Source: DATAUD01 sp036268455 (lineage in GTDB: Bacteria > Verrucomicrobiota > Verrucomicrobiia > Limisphaerales > Palsa-1400). From it: a stretch of DNA of 64,000 nt. Under the pieces are notes generated by a model. It saw nothing but the letters and a program-made list of their open reading frames with translations, made no database searches and had not been told where the DNA came from. The DNA is taken from contig DATAUD010000113.1 of NCBI GenBank assembly GCA_036268455.1, forward strand, positions 11,445 to 75,444, in the 5' to 3' direction. This document shows positions 42,074-50,877 of this stretch, in pieces. Position numbers and translations under genes: made by a program. Each line of letters starts with the position of its first letter. The first letter of the stretch is position 1.

Positions 42074-44605
42074 ATGAATGCGCAGCAACCTCCTCCTTCA
42101 CCGCCTCGCCCCGCCGTCAGCGGCAAGTTCTTTCGCCTCGGACAGGCCAAATTTTACGTCAAGGGGTTGACTTATGGGCCTTTTCGCCCAGGCCCTGATG
42201 GCGCGTCATTCCCGCCTCCCGCCGACACCCAGCGGGATTTCACCTTGATTCGTACGCTTGGCGTGAACGTTCTACGCGTCTATCACGTCCCGCCGCGCTG
42301 GCTGCTCGATCTTGCCCAGGCCAACGGACTTAAATTGCTGATCGACATCCCTTGGAGCAAACACGTCTGTTTTCTCGATTCGCCGGCGTTGCGGGAAGGC
42401 GCGCGTTCCGCCATCCGCAGCGCCGTTCAGGCCTGCGCAAGGCATCCCGCCATCTTCGCCTACAGCGTTGTGAACGAGTTGCCGCCGGACATCGTCCGCT
42501 GGAGCGGCCCAGAGGCGATGGCCGATTTTCTGGACGAATTGGTGGGCGTGGCCAAGGAAGTCGATCCCGAATGCCTTTGCACCTTCAGCAATTATCCGCC
42601 AACGGAGTTTTTGCGCCCCCAAAACATCGATTTTATTTGTTTCAATGTTTACCTCCACCAGCAACGGGCCTTCGAGAACTACCTGGCGCGCCTGCAAACG
42701 ATGGCTGATTCCAAACCCTTGGTCCTGGGAGAGTTCGGTATTGACAGCCTGCGCGAAGGAGAGGCGCAAAAATGCGAAATCTTCGAATGGCAGATCGAGT
42801 CCGCCTTCCGTTGCGGCCTTGCCGGGACTTTCGTCTATAGCTTCACCGATGAATGGCACAAAGACGGGCGCGACGTTCCGGATTGGCAGTTCGGCCTGAC
42901 TACCCGGGACCGCGTTCCCAAGCCGTCGTTCGAGGTCGTCCAACGCAAATTCGCCGAAGCGCCCTATTTCCCCCTCCACCACTACCCAAAAGTCACCGTC
43001 GTTGTGGCGTGCTACAACGGGGGTCGCACCTTGCAGCCTTGCCTGGATTCGCTGGTCCGCCTTAATTATCCCTCCTACGAGGTAATTATCGTGGACGACG
43101 GCTCGATGGACATCACCCCGCAAGTCGCCTCGCTCTACAAAAACTTTCGCTGCATCCGGCAGCAACACCAGGGCCTCTCCGTCGCGCGCAACGCCGGAAT
43201 TTTTGGCGGCGACGGGGAAGTGGTGGCTTTTACCGACGCGGATTGCCGGGCCGACGAGGATTGGCTTTACTATCTGGTCGGCGATCTTTTGAAAGGATCG
43301 TTTGTGGGAGTCGGCGGGCACAACTTTCTGCCGCCGGACGATTCGGCGGTGGCGGCGGCGGTAATGGTCTCGCCGGGAGGTCCGGCGCACGTCATGCTCA
43401 CGGACCGTCAGGCGGAGCACATTCCGGGTTGCAACATGGCGTTTTATAAATGGGCATTGGCCGAAATCGGTGGGTTCGACCCGATTTTTCATCGGGCGGG
43501 AGACGATGTGGATGTCTGCTGGCGATTGCAGCAACGGGGCTATCGCCTTGGTTTTAGCCCGCCTGGATTTGTCTGGCACTACCGTCGTTCGACCGTTGCC
43601 GCTTACTTGCGGCAGCAAAGCGGTTACGGAGAAGCGGAGGCGATGCTGGTCCGGCGCCATCCCGAGTACTTTAACTTTTTTGGCGGAAGCATCTGGCAGG
43701 GCCGCATTTACACCGCGTCCAAATTCGGGCTGACGCTGCGCCGTCCGATGATTTATCACGGCCTCTTTGCGACGGGATTTTTCCAGGGTCTTTACAAAAC
43801 AGAACCGGCAACGGTGTTGATGCTTTGCACGAGCTTGGAATATCACGCATTGGTAAATCTGCCGTTGCTCGCGTTATCGGTTCCGTTCCCGTGGCTGCTG
43901 CCGTTGGCGCTGACAAGCGTTTTCTTTTCTCTTGGTGTTTGCGCGGCGGCCGGAGCGCAGGCCGGCATTCCGCGCAATAAACGCCGCTTTTGGTCGCGGC
44001 CCATGGTCGCGTTGCTCTTTTTTCTCCAGCCAATTGTCCGCGGCTGGGCGCGATACCAGGGCCGGCTCAACTTTGGCCCAACTCCGAAGGGCGCTGTGGA
44101 AACGTTCCAATCGCTGGCATTGAAGGACCGACCGGAGGCGCTGGACCAGGTCGAGTATTGGTCGGACGCCTCGATGGAACGGTTGCAGTTTGTCCAGCGC
44201 ATCCTCGAACGCCTGGAACAGCAAGGATGGGAAGTCAAACCGGACACTGGCTGGTGCGAGTTCGACGCGGAAATCTTCGGCAGCCGATGGGCCCAACTGC
44301 AACTCGCAACCGTCGCCGAACCGCACGCCGGCGGAAAACAATTGTTGCGATGCCGGTTGCGCACCGCGTGGTCGCTCTCGGCCAAAGTGGGGCTTTGCTC
44401 GCTGTTGGGGTTTGAGCTTGTGGTCATTGGATTTGTCTGGCACGCGTTCTGGCAAATTTGGTTTTTGCTTTTGACGATTCCCCTCTTCGCGTGGTACGTC
44501 CAACGCGAACGCCGGGATTTGCAACGGCTGATCTCGGTGGTGCTCGATGACATTGCGCGAAAAATCGGCATCATAAAACTGAACCGGAACAAAACAAGCC
44601 AATGA
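42074..44605 (+). CDS. glycoside hydrolase-glycosyltransferase 2 fusion, membrane protein
   Basis: From ATG 42074 (AAGGGG six bases upstream) an 843-residue protein. Residues about 15-300 form a clan GH-A TIM barrel resembling the GH2/GH5 catalytic domain. A putative acid/base Glu135 lies in SVVNELPP and a nucleophile Glu220 in VLGEFGID. Residues about 305-560 are a GT2 glycosyltransferase with VVACYNGGRTL, VDDGS, the metal-binding TDADC (Asp388/390) and GDDVDVCWRLQQRG. Membrane helices follow, then a soluble segment with SLALKDRPEALDQV and two helices near the C terminus (about 765-800). It probably builds and trims an exopolysaccharide at the inner membrane. The thyX ATG overlaps its stop by four bases. 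An upstream ATG (41990) is possible but has poor spacing. Confidence 0.8.
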   Translation: MNAQQPPPSPPRPAVSGKFFRLGQAKFYVKGLTYGPFRPGPDGASFPPPADTQRDFTLIRTLGVNVLRVYHVPPRWLLDLAQANGLKLLIDIPWSKHVCFLDSPALREGARSAIRSAVQACARHPAIFAYSVVNELPPDIVRWSGPEAMADFLDELVGVAKEVDPECLCTFSNYPPTEFLRPQNIDFICFNVYLHQQRAFENYLARLQTMADSKPLVLGEFGIDSLREGEAQKCEIFEWQIESAFRCGLAGTFVYSFTDEWHKDGRDVPDWQFGLTTRDRVPKPSFEVVQRKFAEAPYFPLHHYPKVTVVVACYNGGRTLQPCLDSLVRLNYPSYEVIIVDDGSMDITPQVASLYKNFRCIRQQHQGLSVARNAGIFGGDGEVVAFTDADCRADEDWLYYLVGDLLKGSFVGVGGHNFLPPDDSAVAAAVMVSPGGPAHVMLTDRQAEHIPGCNMAFYKWALAEIGGFDPIFHRAGDDVDVCWRLQQRGYRLGFSPPGFVWHYRRSTVAAYLRQQSGYGEAEAMLVRRHPEYFNFFGGSIWQGRIYTASKFGLTLRRPMIYHGLFATGFFQGLYKTEPATVLMLCTSLEYHALVNLPLLALSVPFPWLLPLALTSVFFSLGVCAAAGAQAGIPRNKRRFWSRPMVALLFFLQPIVRGWARYQGRLNFGPTPKGAVETFQSLALKDRPEALDQVEYWSDASMERLQFVQRILERLEQQGWEVKPDTGWCEFDAEIFGSRWAQLQLATVAEPHAGGKQLLRCRLRTAWSLSAKVGLCSLLGFELVVIGFVWHAFWQIWFLLLTIPLFAWYVQRERRDLQRLISVVLDDIARKIGIIKLNRNKTSQ

Positions 44606-45972
44606 AAGTGACCCAGGTTGCCATATGCCCCAGCGAAGCGTCCAAAAAAGCCGGACGCCCCGCGCTGACTCCTGAATTGCTTGCCGCCAGCGGCGCGCGT
44701 TATTCCAGAAATAACGAAGGGCTTGATTCCATTCTCTCGAAAATCGACCCCGCGAACCTGGAGAAATCTGTCGATTCGATTTTTCGGATGGTCGATTACG
44801 GACATCAATCCATCGCGGACATGGTGCCGGTGGCGTTGTTCATCGACGGCGTTTCCATCTGGCTGGCGTACTATATCTGGACTCTTTGCCCCACCGCCGG
44901 CGGCCAGGAATCCTCCACTCGATACATAAAAATTTCGGCGGAAGGACTCGTCCCGCCGGAAACACTCGGCATCGACGCCGGTGAGGCGAACGAATGGCGC
45001 GATCTGATGAGCGGCTGCTTTCAGGCATACCAGTCATCTTTGCAAATCTGGGAGGAAGCTGCGAAGGAGAATCCGGCGTTGATGGGCATTCCGCGAACAT
45101 TGTTGGAGGACTCATCCGAAGCGGCGTCCAAAAAAGTCGCCCGGATGCGGCGCAATTACGCCTTCGACCGAGCGCGCTATTTTCTTCCATCCAGCGCTGC
45201 GACAAATCTGATGTTGATCATGTCCGCGCGCGGGTGGGTCAATCTTTGCCGGCATTTGCTTTCGCACCCGTTGCCCGAGGCCGTCCGCGCCGGGGAATTG
45301 ATCGCGCGCGAACTGGAAATTCCGGCGCCGCGAATGATCAAGCACGCCCGCCGCACGGAGTCAGTTCGCCAATCCATTTTGCGCGAAATGGAAAAATGCG
45401 TCGCGATGGCCGCGGAAAAACCGGCCAACGACGGCTCCAGCTTGTCCGTGATGCCGCCGGACGGAACGTCGCTCGAAGAAATTTCCAGCGCCTTGGCGAG
45501 CCATGACAATCGCTACGCGCCGATTGGAAGCGCTCTCCAACGAACGGCTGTCCGATTCGGCTGGGCGGCAATTAGTTTTGCGGAAATCCGGGATTTGAAC
45601 CGGCATCGCACGGGAACGAAATACTGTCCGCTAGTCCCTCGCGGTTTTTACTTTGCCCTGGACCAGGTCCCGCCCGGAAAACGGGCGGCGCTGGAGAAAC
45701 TCGCCCCGGTGGGCGAAAACGCCACGCGCATGGCTGTCAAACGGTTGATGGAATCCAATCCCAAGTATATATACTTGACACTTTTGGGAACTGAGTTTCC
45801 TTTCGAGCATCTCACTACCGCGGACAAGTTCATTTACGAGGCGGAACTGAGGACGGGTTTGGGAGCGCACTTCCGTTATGCCAGCCATCTCCGGGATGTG
45901 CTCGCTCTTTTTTACAAGCAGTTCCCGTCAACACGCGGATTGATCCTCGAGGGCAGCGCCGAGCCCGAGTAA
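44602..45972 (+). CDS. thyX: FAD-dependent thymidylate synthase-like protein, two ThyX domains
   Basis: A 456-residue protein, about twice the usual ThyX length of about 220-250. It appears to be two ThyX-type halves. The N-terminal half has GHQSIADM (68-75) and ESSTRYIKI (103-111, matching the dUMP-binding ExSxRY), but lacks the RHR triplet. Its ARYFLPSSAATNLMLIMSARGWVNL (191-215) matches the later ThyX helices. The C-terminal half has FAEIRDLNRHRTGTKY with R334-H335-R336 and a second ELRTGLGAHFRYASHLRDV end. ThyX methylates dUMP using methylenetetrahydrofolate, FADH2 and NADPH. Motifs are split between halves, so one composite active site or loss of activity are both possible. It is coupled to the upstream GH-GT gene by an ATGA overlap. 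Confidence 0.78.
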   Translation: MKVTQVAICPSEASKKAGRPALTPELLAASGARYSRNNEGLDSILSKIDPANLEKSVDSIFRMVDYGHQSIADMVPVALFIDGVSIWLAYYIWTLCPTAGGQESSTRYIKISAEGLVPPETLGIDAGEANEWRDLMSGCFQAYQSSLQIWEEAAKENPALMGIPRTLLEDSSEAASKKVARMRRNYAFDRARYFLPSSAATNLMLIMSARGWVNLCRHLLSHPLPEAVRAGELIARELEIPAPRMIKHARRTESVRQSILREMEKCVAMAAEKPANDGSSLSVMPPDGTSLEEISSALASHDNRYAPIGSALQRTAVRFGWAAISFAEIRDLNRHRTGTKYCPLVPRGFYFALDQVPPGKRAALEKLAPVGENATRMAVKRLMESNPKYIYLTLLGTEFPFEHLTTADKFIYEAELRTGLGAHFRYASHLRDVLALFYKQFPSTRGLILEGSAEPE

Positions 45973-45977
45973 ACCCC

Positions 45978-47801
45978 CTATTTCAGCACGATGGTCTTTC
46001 GCTGGTTGTCACACTCAAAGATGACGCTCGTGGTGTTGATGGCGAGAACACGGCAATTGCCCACCCATTGATTCACATACGTTAACTTGCCATTGATCAG
46101 CGCCGAAGGGCTGCCGGCGGAATAGAAAATTCCTTGCAACCTCAGATTGTTCAAAGCCAGTTGCGTCGGCGAGGGCTTGGGGACAGGCGCAGGGACCGGC
46201 GTGGCGACGGCCAGCAGCACCGGGGCCGGGGCCGGAGTCGGAGGCGGTATCGCGACAGGGGCCGGGACAGCGGCCGGTTTGGCGGGCGGCGGGGTTTCGA
46301 CCGCCACAGGCGGGACCGCAACGGGCTTAGTCACGAGTGGAGGTTGAGTTTGAGTTTGCGCCGTCCGGTCGATTTCCGCTTCATCGGAATTGCTTTGCAA
46401 CCGAATGAACTCAAGCCAGCACAGCAATGCGACGACTACGGCAAGGCCAAGTGCGCCATACAGAATGCGCATCCAATTCCATGTGCCTGCCGGAGCCACC
46501 GGCGCCACTTCCTTCTCAGGCATCGCCACCGTTGGAGACGGTGCAGGCGCGCTTTGGACGGGTTTCGCGGGAGCCTGCGGCGCGGGCCGCGACACTGGAC
46601 GGGCAGGAGCCTCATTGGTGGTGCGGAGGGCATCGCGCCATGTGTCGATGCGGTCTGCCAACTCCAACTGTTCCAGATATTGCATATCAAGAACTGGAAC
46701 GATGAGATTGTCCGCGCCCGGACTGTCTTCGTATTCCAGGGCATTGGCGATGTGCACCGCCGTCAACGGGCTGAATTTCTTTTCGGCGGCGCGTGACGGA
46801 TGGTGATGGAGAGCGGCCGCTTCGATAATGTTCTGCGGCATACCCCAAAGGCCGAACAGATACGCGCCAATCTCGCCATGGTTGGCCCCAAAAATATCCT
46901 TTTCGACCTCCCACAATGGCAACCCCTGCTTGCGGGCCAGGCCATGGGCGCCGCTGTATTGCTGGTCAAAGTTGGCGGCCAGGATGACTTTGCCAAGATC
47001 GTGCATCAGCCCGGCTGTGTACGCCGAGGCGGCCAGAACAGGATCGCCGATTTCAACGAGGGTGAATTCGCGGGCAATGCGGGCCACACGCGTGCTGTGC
47101 CGCCAAATATTGTCGATGCTGAAGTAAACCGGCTTGATCTTATCGTATTGGCTCATCAGCTTGACCGACATGATGAGAGACTTGACCGTCTCAAATCCAA
47201 GAATGCCGACAGCCTCGGCTGGATCGGTAATCGTTCGGGGAAGACTGAAATAGGCCGAGTTGAGCACCTGCAACATCTTGGTGGTCATTGCCATGTCTTT
47301 GGCCACGATGGCGCCGACATCCTCGGTGGTCGCGTCGGGATTGTTCAGAGCCGTGATCACCTCCAGATACAGCGAAGGAATGGTCGGAAAAGTGCGGATG
47401 CGGCCAACCAGCTCGCGCATGTTGGCATTGACGATCAAATGGTCAGCGGAGATGGAGCGCTCGATTGTGCTTTTGAGGGTGGCATTATCGAACGGCTTGG
47501 CCAGAAATTGGTGTCCCCCCACCATGTGGCTGATTACGCGCTCCTTCATGTCGGCGGGCGCGGTGACAAACCGGATGGTTTCGGGATGGGCAACGCGAAC
47601 GTGGTTCAGCAATTCCGCGCCGTCCAACTCAGGAAGATCGATACAGGCAACGATGACATCGCACGGTTGGTTCTGCATTACCGCCAGGGCCGCCATGCCG
47701 CTCGTTGCGCTGGTGACCTCCCATTGCGAACCCATTACCTTGCAAAATTCTTCCAACGCCTGCTTATCGGCGTCGGCAAACAAGATGCGTTTCCCTGCCA
47801 T
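45978..47801 (-). CDS. receiver-HDOD signalling protein with membrane anchor and T2SS GspB-like C terminus
   Basis: From ATG 47801 a 607-residue protein. The receiver-like domain (about 1-115) has the acidic D10/D12 but Cys53 where the phosphoacceptor Asp is expected (VACIDLPELDG). The HDOD domain (about 120-330) includes FPTIPSLYLEVITALNNP and AGLMHDLGKVILA. An Ala/Pro-rich linker, one membrane helix (about 438-460) and another Pro/Ala-rich stretch follow. The C-terminal about 60 residues (LNNLRLQGIFYSAGSPSALINGKLTYVNQWVGN) resemble the GspB/PilP-type domain of type II secretion and pilus systems. The upstream TTG 47831 is a weaker start. It shares its strand with DUF1501/DUF1800. It may link a non-phosphorylated signal to a secretion or pilus assembly. 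Confidence 0.8.
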   Translation of the reverse strand: MAGKRILFADADKQALEEFCKVMGSQWEVTSATSGMAALAVMQNQPCDVIVACIDLPELDGAELLNHVRVAHPETIRFVTAPADMKERVISHMVGGHQFLAKPFDNATLKSTIERSISADHLIVNANMRELVGRIRTFPTIPSLYLEVITALNNPDATTEDVGAIVAKDMAMTTKMLQVLNSAYFSLPRTITDPAEAVGILGFETVKSLIMSVKLMSQYDKIKPVYFSIDNIWRHSTRVARIAREFTLVEIGDPVLAASAYTAGLMHDLGKVILAANFDQQYSGAHGLARKQGLPLWEVEKDIFGANHGEIGAYLFGLWGMPQNIIEAAALHHHPSRAAEKKFSPLTAVHIANALEYEDSPGADNLIVPVLDMQYLEQLELADRIDTWRDALRTTNEAPARPVSRPAPQAPAKPVQSAPAPSPTVAMPEKEVAPVAPAGTWNWMRILYGALGLAVVVALLCWLEFIRLQSNSDEAEIDRTAQTQTQPPLVTKPVAVPPVAVETPPPAKPAAVPAPVAIPPPTPAPAPVLLAVATPVPAPVPKPSPTQLALNNLRLQGIFYSAGSPSALINGKLTYVNQWVGNCRVLAINTTSVIFECDNQRKTIVLK

Positions 47802-47896
47802 AAGACTAACTCTGCTGCTTCTGCTCTCCAAGGTTATCGGCAGAGTCGGGGAAACACTTAAAGTCTGCTCAACTCCTTGGTGATCAACAGGAGAAA

Positions 47897-49234
47897 CTAG
47901 ACTAATGGAAGCGGGCTAAATTTGCGGCCCAGAATCGGCTCGCTCTTGGTGTTGAGCCATTCCTCAAGGATGCCGGCGTAAACCGACCGGAAATCGACGT
48001 TGTAACGCAGGTCGCCATTGAACAAATCCGCCGCCGCCAGGCTGGGATATTTGCCGTGCAGTCCGGCTTTGACTTTGTTGCCGACCACAAACATCGGCGC
48101 GGCCGCCCCGTGGTCCGTCCCGCCATTGGCGTTTTCCGCGACACGCCGGCCAAATTCGCTGAAGGTCATCAGCATGACGCGCTGAAAATTTCCCTGCGCT
48201 TTGAGGTCAGCGACAAATGAGTTGACCGAATCGCCAAGGTCCCGCAGCAAACGCTCCTGCTGGCCAACCTGGTTTGTGTGTGTGTCGTAGCCGCCTTGGG
48301 AAACATAAAAAATCCGCGTGGGCAACCCGCCGGCGATCAATTTCGCGACCAGCTTTAGCGAAGCCGCCAGTTGAGAAGTGGGATAAGTGGCCTGGTTCTC
48401 AACGCGCCGCGTGATGGCCAGGATTTTGTCGGAACTGACTTCCGCATCCAGCGCTGTCCGCTCCAAAAAATCAAGGGGCGAGCCGTGATGCGCAATCGAA
48501 CCGCTAATGGCGCCGATGGTGGCCCCTGGGTTATCCGCGCCGCCATCATCTTGAGCCGGTTGATTGAGTTCACGGAACGATTTCTCGACGCCGTTCATCT
48601 CGCCGTCCGCCATGCGGCGCCCTGCCATGAAACGATAGTTCTGCGGATTTTCCAGGCTGATTCCAGTTGGAGTTTTGGCGCTGAACGCCTGCGGCGTTTG
48701 CCGGCCAATGTTCACGCCAACTTCCGGGTCCGCCCCCGAACAGGCATTGTCAAAATAGCGTCCCAACCAGCCGTAACTCTCCACCTTGTCCTCATCGCTG
48801 GCGGTCTGCCAGATTTCCGTTGAGCGAAAATGGGAGCGATTGGGATTGGGATAGCCGACGCCCTGGATGACGCTCAAATGTCCTGCGTCGTAGAGATCCT
48901 TAAAACCAGTCAAACCCTGGTGCAGTCCGACCTCATCGTTGAGCTTGAGGACCGATTTTGCGGGCTGCGCGATCCGGCGGCGGGCTTGAAAATAATAGTC
49001 GTTGGCGTAAGGCACCACGGTGTTCAAACCGTCGTTGCCCCCGGCCATTTGCAAAACAACGAGAATGGAGGAGTTCTTGCCGGTGGCCGTTTGTGTGGCC
49101 GAATCGGCCGCTTCGGCCTGCAACGCCGAAAACGTGTTGGACAGAAACGCAGGAACCGTCCAGCTCAATGCGCCGCCAAGAATGCCTGTGCGAAGGAATT
49201 CGCGCCGGGTTTGCAAAGTAATGGGTTTATTCAT
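47897..49234 (-). CDS. DUF1501 domain protein (exported)
   Basis: A 445-residue exported protein with an N-terminal TRREFLRTGILGGALSW stretch, a Tat-like twin-arginine signal. The body carries the DUF1501 pattern: VVLQMAGGNDGLNTVVPY, SHFRSTEIWQTA, YVSQGGYDTHTNQVGQQERLLRDL, and FSEFGRRVAENANGGTDHGAAAPMFVVG. The last contains Asp/His residues like those of sulfatase/phosphatase-fold enzymes. The family is abundant in Planctomycetes and Verrucomicrobia, almost always next to DUF1800. The biochemical role is not established. It lies nine bases after the DUF1800 gene, in one operon. Confidence 0.92.
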   Translation of the reverse strand: MNKPITLQTRREFLRTGILGGALSWTVPAFLSNTFSALQAEAADSATQTATGKNSSILVVLQMAGGNDGLNTVVPYANDYYFQARRRIAQPAKSVLKLNDEVGLHQGLTGFKDLYDAGHLSVIQGVGYPNPNRSHFRSTEIWQTASDEDKVESYGWLGRYFDNACSGADPEVGVNIGRQTPQAFSAKTPTGISLENPQNYRFMAGRRMADGEMNGVEKSFRELNQPAQDDGGADNPGATIGAISGSIAHHGSPLDFLERTALDAEVSSDKILAITRRVENQATYPTSQLAASLKLVAKLIAGGLPTRIFYVSQGGYDTHTNQVGQQERLLRDLGDSVNSFVADLKAQGNFQRVMLMTFSEFGRRVAENANGGTDHGAAAPMFVVGNKVKAGLHGKYPSLAAADLFNGDLRYNVDFRSVYAGILEEWLNTKSEPILGRKFSPLPLV

Positions 49235-49243
49235 AAGGAACCT

Positions 49244-50764
49244 TTACGCAATTTGATATTCGGGGGTGGACATGAGCAAACGAATGGCGTTGCGAACATC
49301 CGCATCGTCCAGATTGGTTCGCGGGGCCAGATAATCCCGCAGGATTTGCCGGTGCTTCTCGGTCAATTGCCCTTGCAGAAAACGTTTTCCCAACGCGACG
49401 ATCAGTTTTTCGGGATCCTGGCGGTCGGCGTCTGAGACAATCTCATCCACATTGGCTGGGACCATTCGGCGCGCGGCGGCGTTTGCAAATTGAGCCGCCA
49501 TTTTTTCGCCGGGGCGGCCGCCGCCTGACGCGCCGAGATTCCCCTGGCCCATGACCAGGATCGCAGCCTGGTTATAACGGGCCAGGAGAGTGTTCGTCGT
49601 TATCCAACTCAAGCCGCCGTCCCACCCTTTGACATTGGGCGGCATGAGGAGGTCTTGTCCAAGATTCTTAATCATTTCGGTGGAAACGATCGGCGGCGGC
49701 ATGGGACGTTGCAGCAAACGGATCGAGCCAACGAGCCATTGCACGGGACTTTTGATCTGGCTGCGCATGACCGAATCGGAGTAAAATTCCTCGGATCGGA
49801 ACATCGCGCGCAGCAGCGGCTTGAAATTATTGTCATTCGCCCGGAAAAGATCACCAAGGGCGCCGATCAGTTGCGGATTTGGGTCGTCGGAGGCGAAGAA
49901 CTTCCAAAGTTTGCCGCTGATGAATCGGGCCGCCTGCGGTTGCGCGACGATCGTTTCCAAAACGTCGCGTCCGGTCAAATTCCCTGTTCTGCCGAGGATC
50001 GTTTTGACGCCGTTGTCGTGCGCGAACGGCCGGTAACGGTATTCCTCGTTGATTCGATCAAGCGACCAGCCGGTCATTGCCCGGGCAGCCTCGGTGACAT
50101 CCTTTTCTGTGTAATGCCCCTCGCCCAACGTGAACAGTTCCATGCATTCGCGGGCAAAATTCTCGTTGGGATGCTCTTTGCGGCTCTGGGCCTGATCGAG
50201 CCAGATGAGCATTGCGGGATCTTTTGCGACAGCTTCCAGAAGGTCCAGCCAATTGCCCTCGCCCATATTCCGGAAAGTATCGATTTGAAGCCACATGAAA
50301 TAAGCGTCGCGAACTTTAACGGCGCTGGTGGCAAAATGGCCGTGCCAAAAGAGAGTCAGCTTCTCCTGGAACGGCCGCGGGCCGGTTGCCATTTGCTTCA
50401 ACCACTGCCCGCGCATTTCCTCGAGAAGGCGAATTTCCTCACGGCGGATTTCCTGCGCCATTTTGCGCCGTTTTTCGCCCTGCTCCCGCTTTTCGTCTTC
50501 GGTTTTGCTGGAATCGTTTTCTTCCCGCGTCATTTGCTGGATTTGCCGAAGGCGCTCATTGCGTTCCGGGTCCGGCTTGGCCCAATCGGGGCGCGTGTCC
50601 GTGGCGCGAATTTTCTCGTAGTCAACAAAAAACGAAACGGCGTCATCCGGCCCGAGTTTGAGCAGCGTCTCGATTTCGTCCGGCGCGCCCCCGAAACCCG
50701 CGCGGTTGTAGAGGTGCGCCGCGGTCGCGTAATTCCATTTGGATGCCGGCAGTGGCTTCAGCAT
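49244..50764 (-). CDS. DUF1800 domain protein
   Basis: A 506-residue protein starting at ATG 50764. DUF1800 landmarks are AAHLYNRAGFGGAPDEIETLLKLG at the N terminus, KLTLFWHGHFATSAVKV, NENFARECMELFTLGEGHYTEKDVTEAARAMTGW (the most conserved block), PPNVKGWDGGLSWITTNTLLARYN and a helical end. A Lys/Glu-rich insertion (about 75-105) is probably a coiled or disordered loop. There is no clear signal peptide. It pairs with the DUF1501 gene downstream (same strand, nine-base gap), as in many Verrucomicrobia; function unknown. Confidence 0.92.
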   Translation of the reverse strand: MLKPLPASKWNYATAAHLYNRAGFGGAPDEIETLLKLGPDDAVSFFVDYEKIRATDTRPDWAKPDPERNERLRQIQQMTREENDSSKTEDEKREQGEKRRKMAQEIRREEIRLLEEMRGQWLKQMATGPRPFQEKLTLFWHGHFATSAVKVRDAYFMWLQIDTFRNMGEGNWLDLLEAVAKDPAMLIWLDQAQSRKEHPNENFARECMELFTLGEGHYTEKDVTEAARAMTGWSLDRINEEYRYRPFAHDNGVKTILGRTGNLTGRDVLETIVAQPQAARFISGKLWKFFASDDPNPQLIGALGDLFRANDNNFKPLLRAMFRSEEFYSDSVMRSQIKSPVQWLVGSIRLLQRPMPPPIVSTEMIKNLGQDLLMPPNVKGWDGGLSWITTNTLLARYNQAAILVMGQGNLGASGGGRPGEKMAAQFANAAARRMVPANVDEIVSDADRQDPEKLIVALGKRFLQGQLTEKHRQILRDYLAPRTNLDDADVRNAIRLLMSTPEYQIA

Positions 50765-50877
50765 AACACATTAGACGCGATTAATAGGGAGCCGGTTACG
50801 ATGATTTATTTTTTGCGCGAACGAGAGTTTTGGAACGGCGCAATCAAGCTTGTCCCCCCCGTTTTCCATGTTAAGCT

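Noticed and set aside
42272..43846. 524-codon open frame on the minus strand
   Set aside because: Antisense to the GH-GT fusion whose motifs are intact; no protein family recognised.
46800..47861. 353-codon plus-strand frame
   Set aside because: Antisense to the HDOD gene; low-quality composition and no ribosome site.
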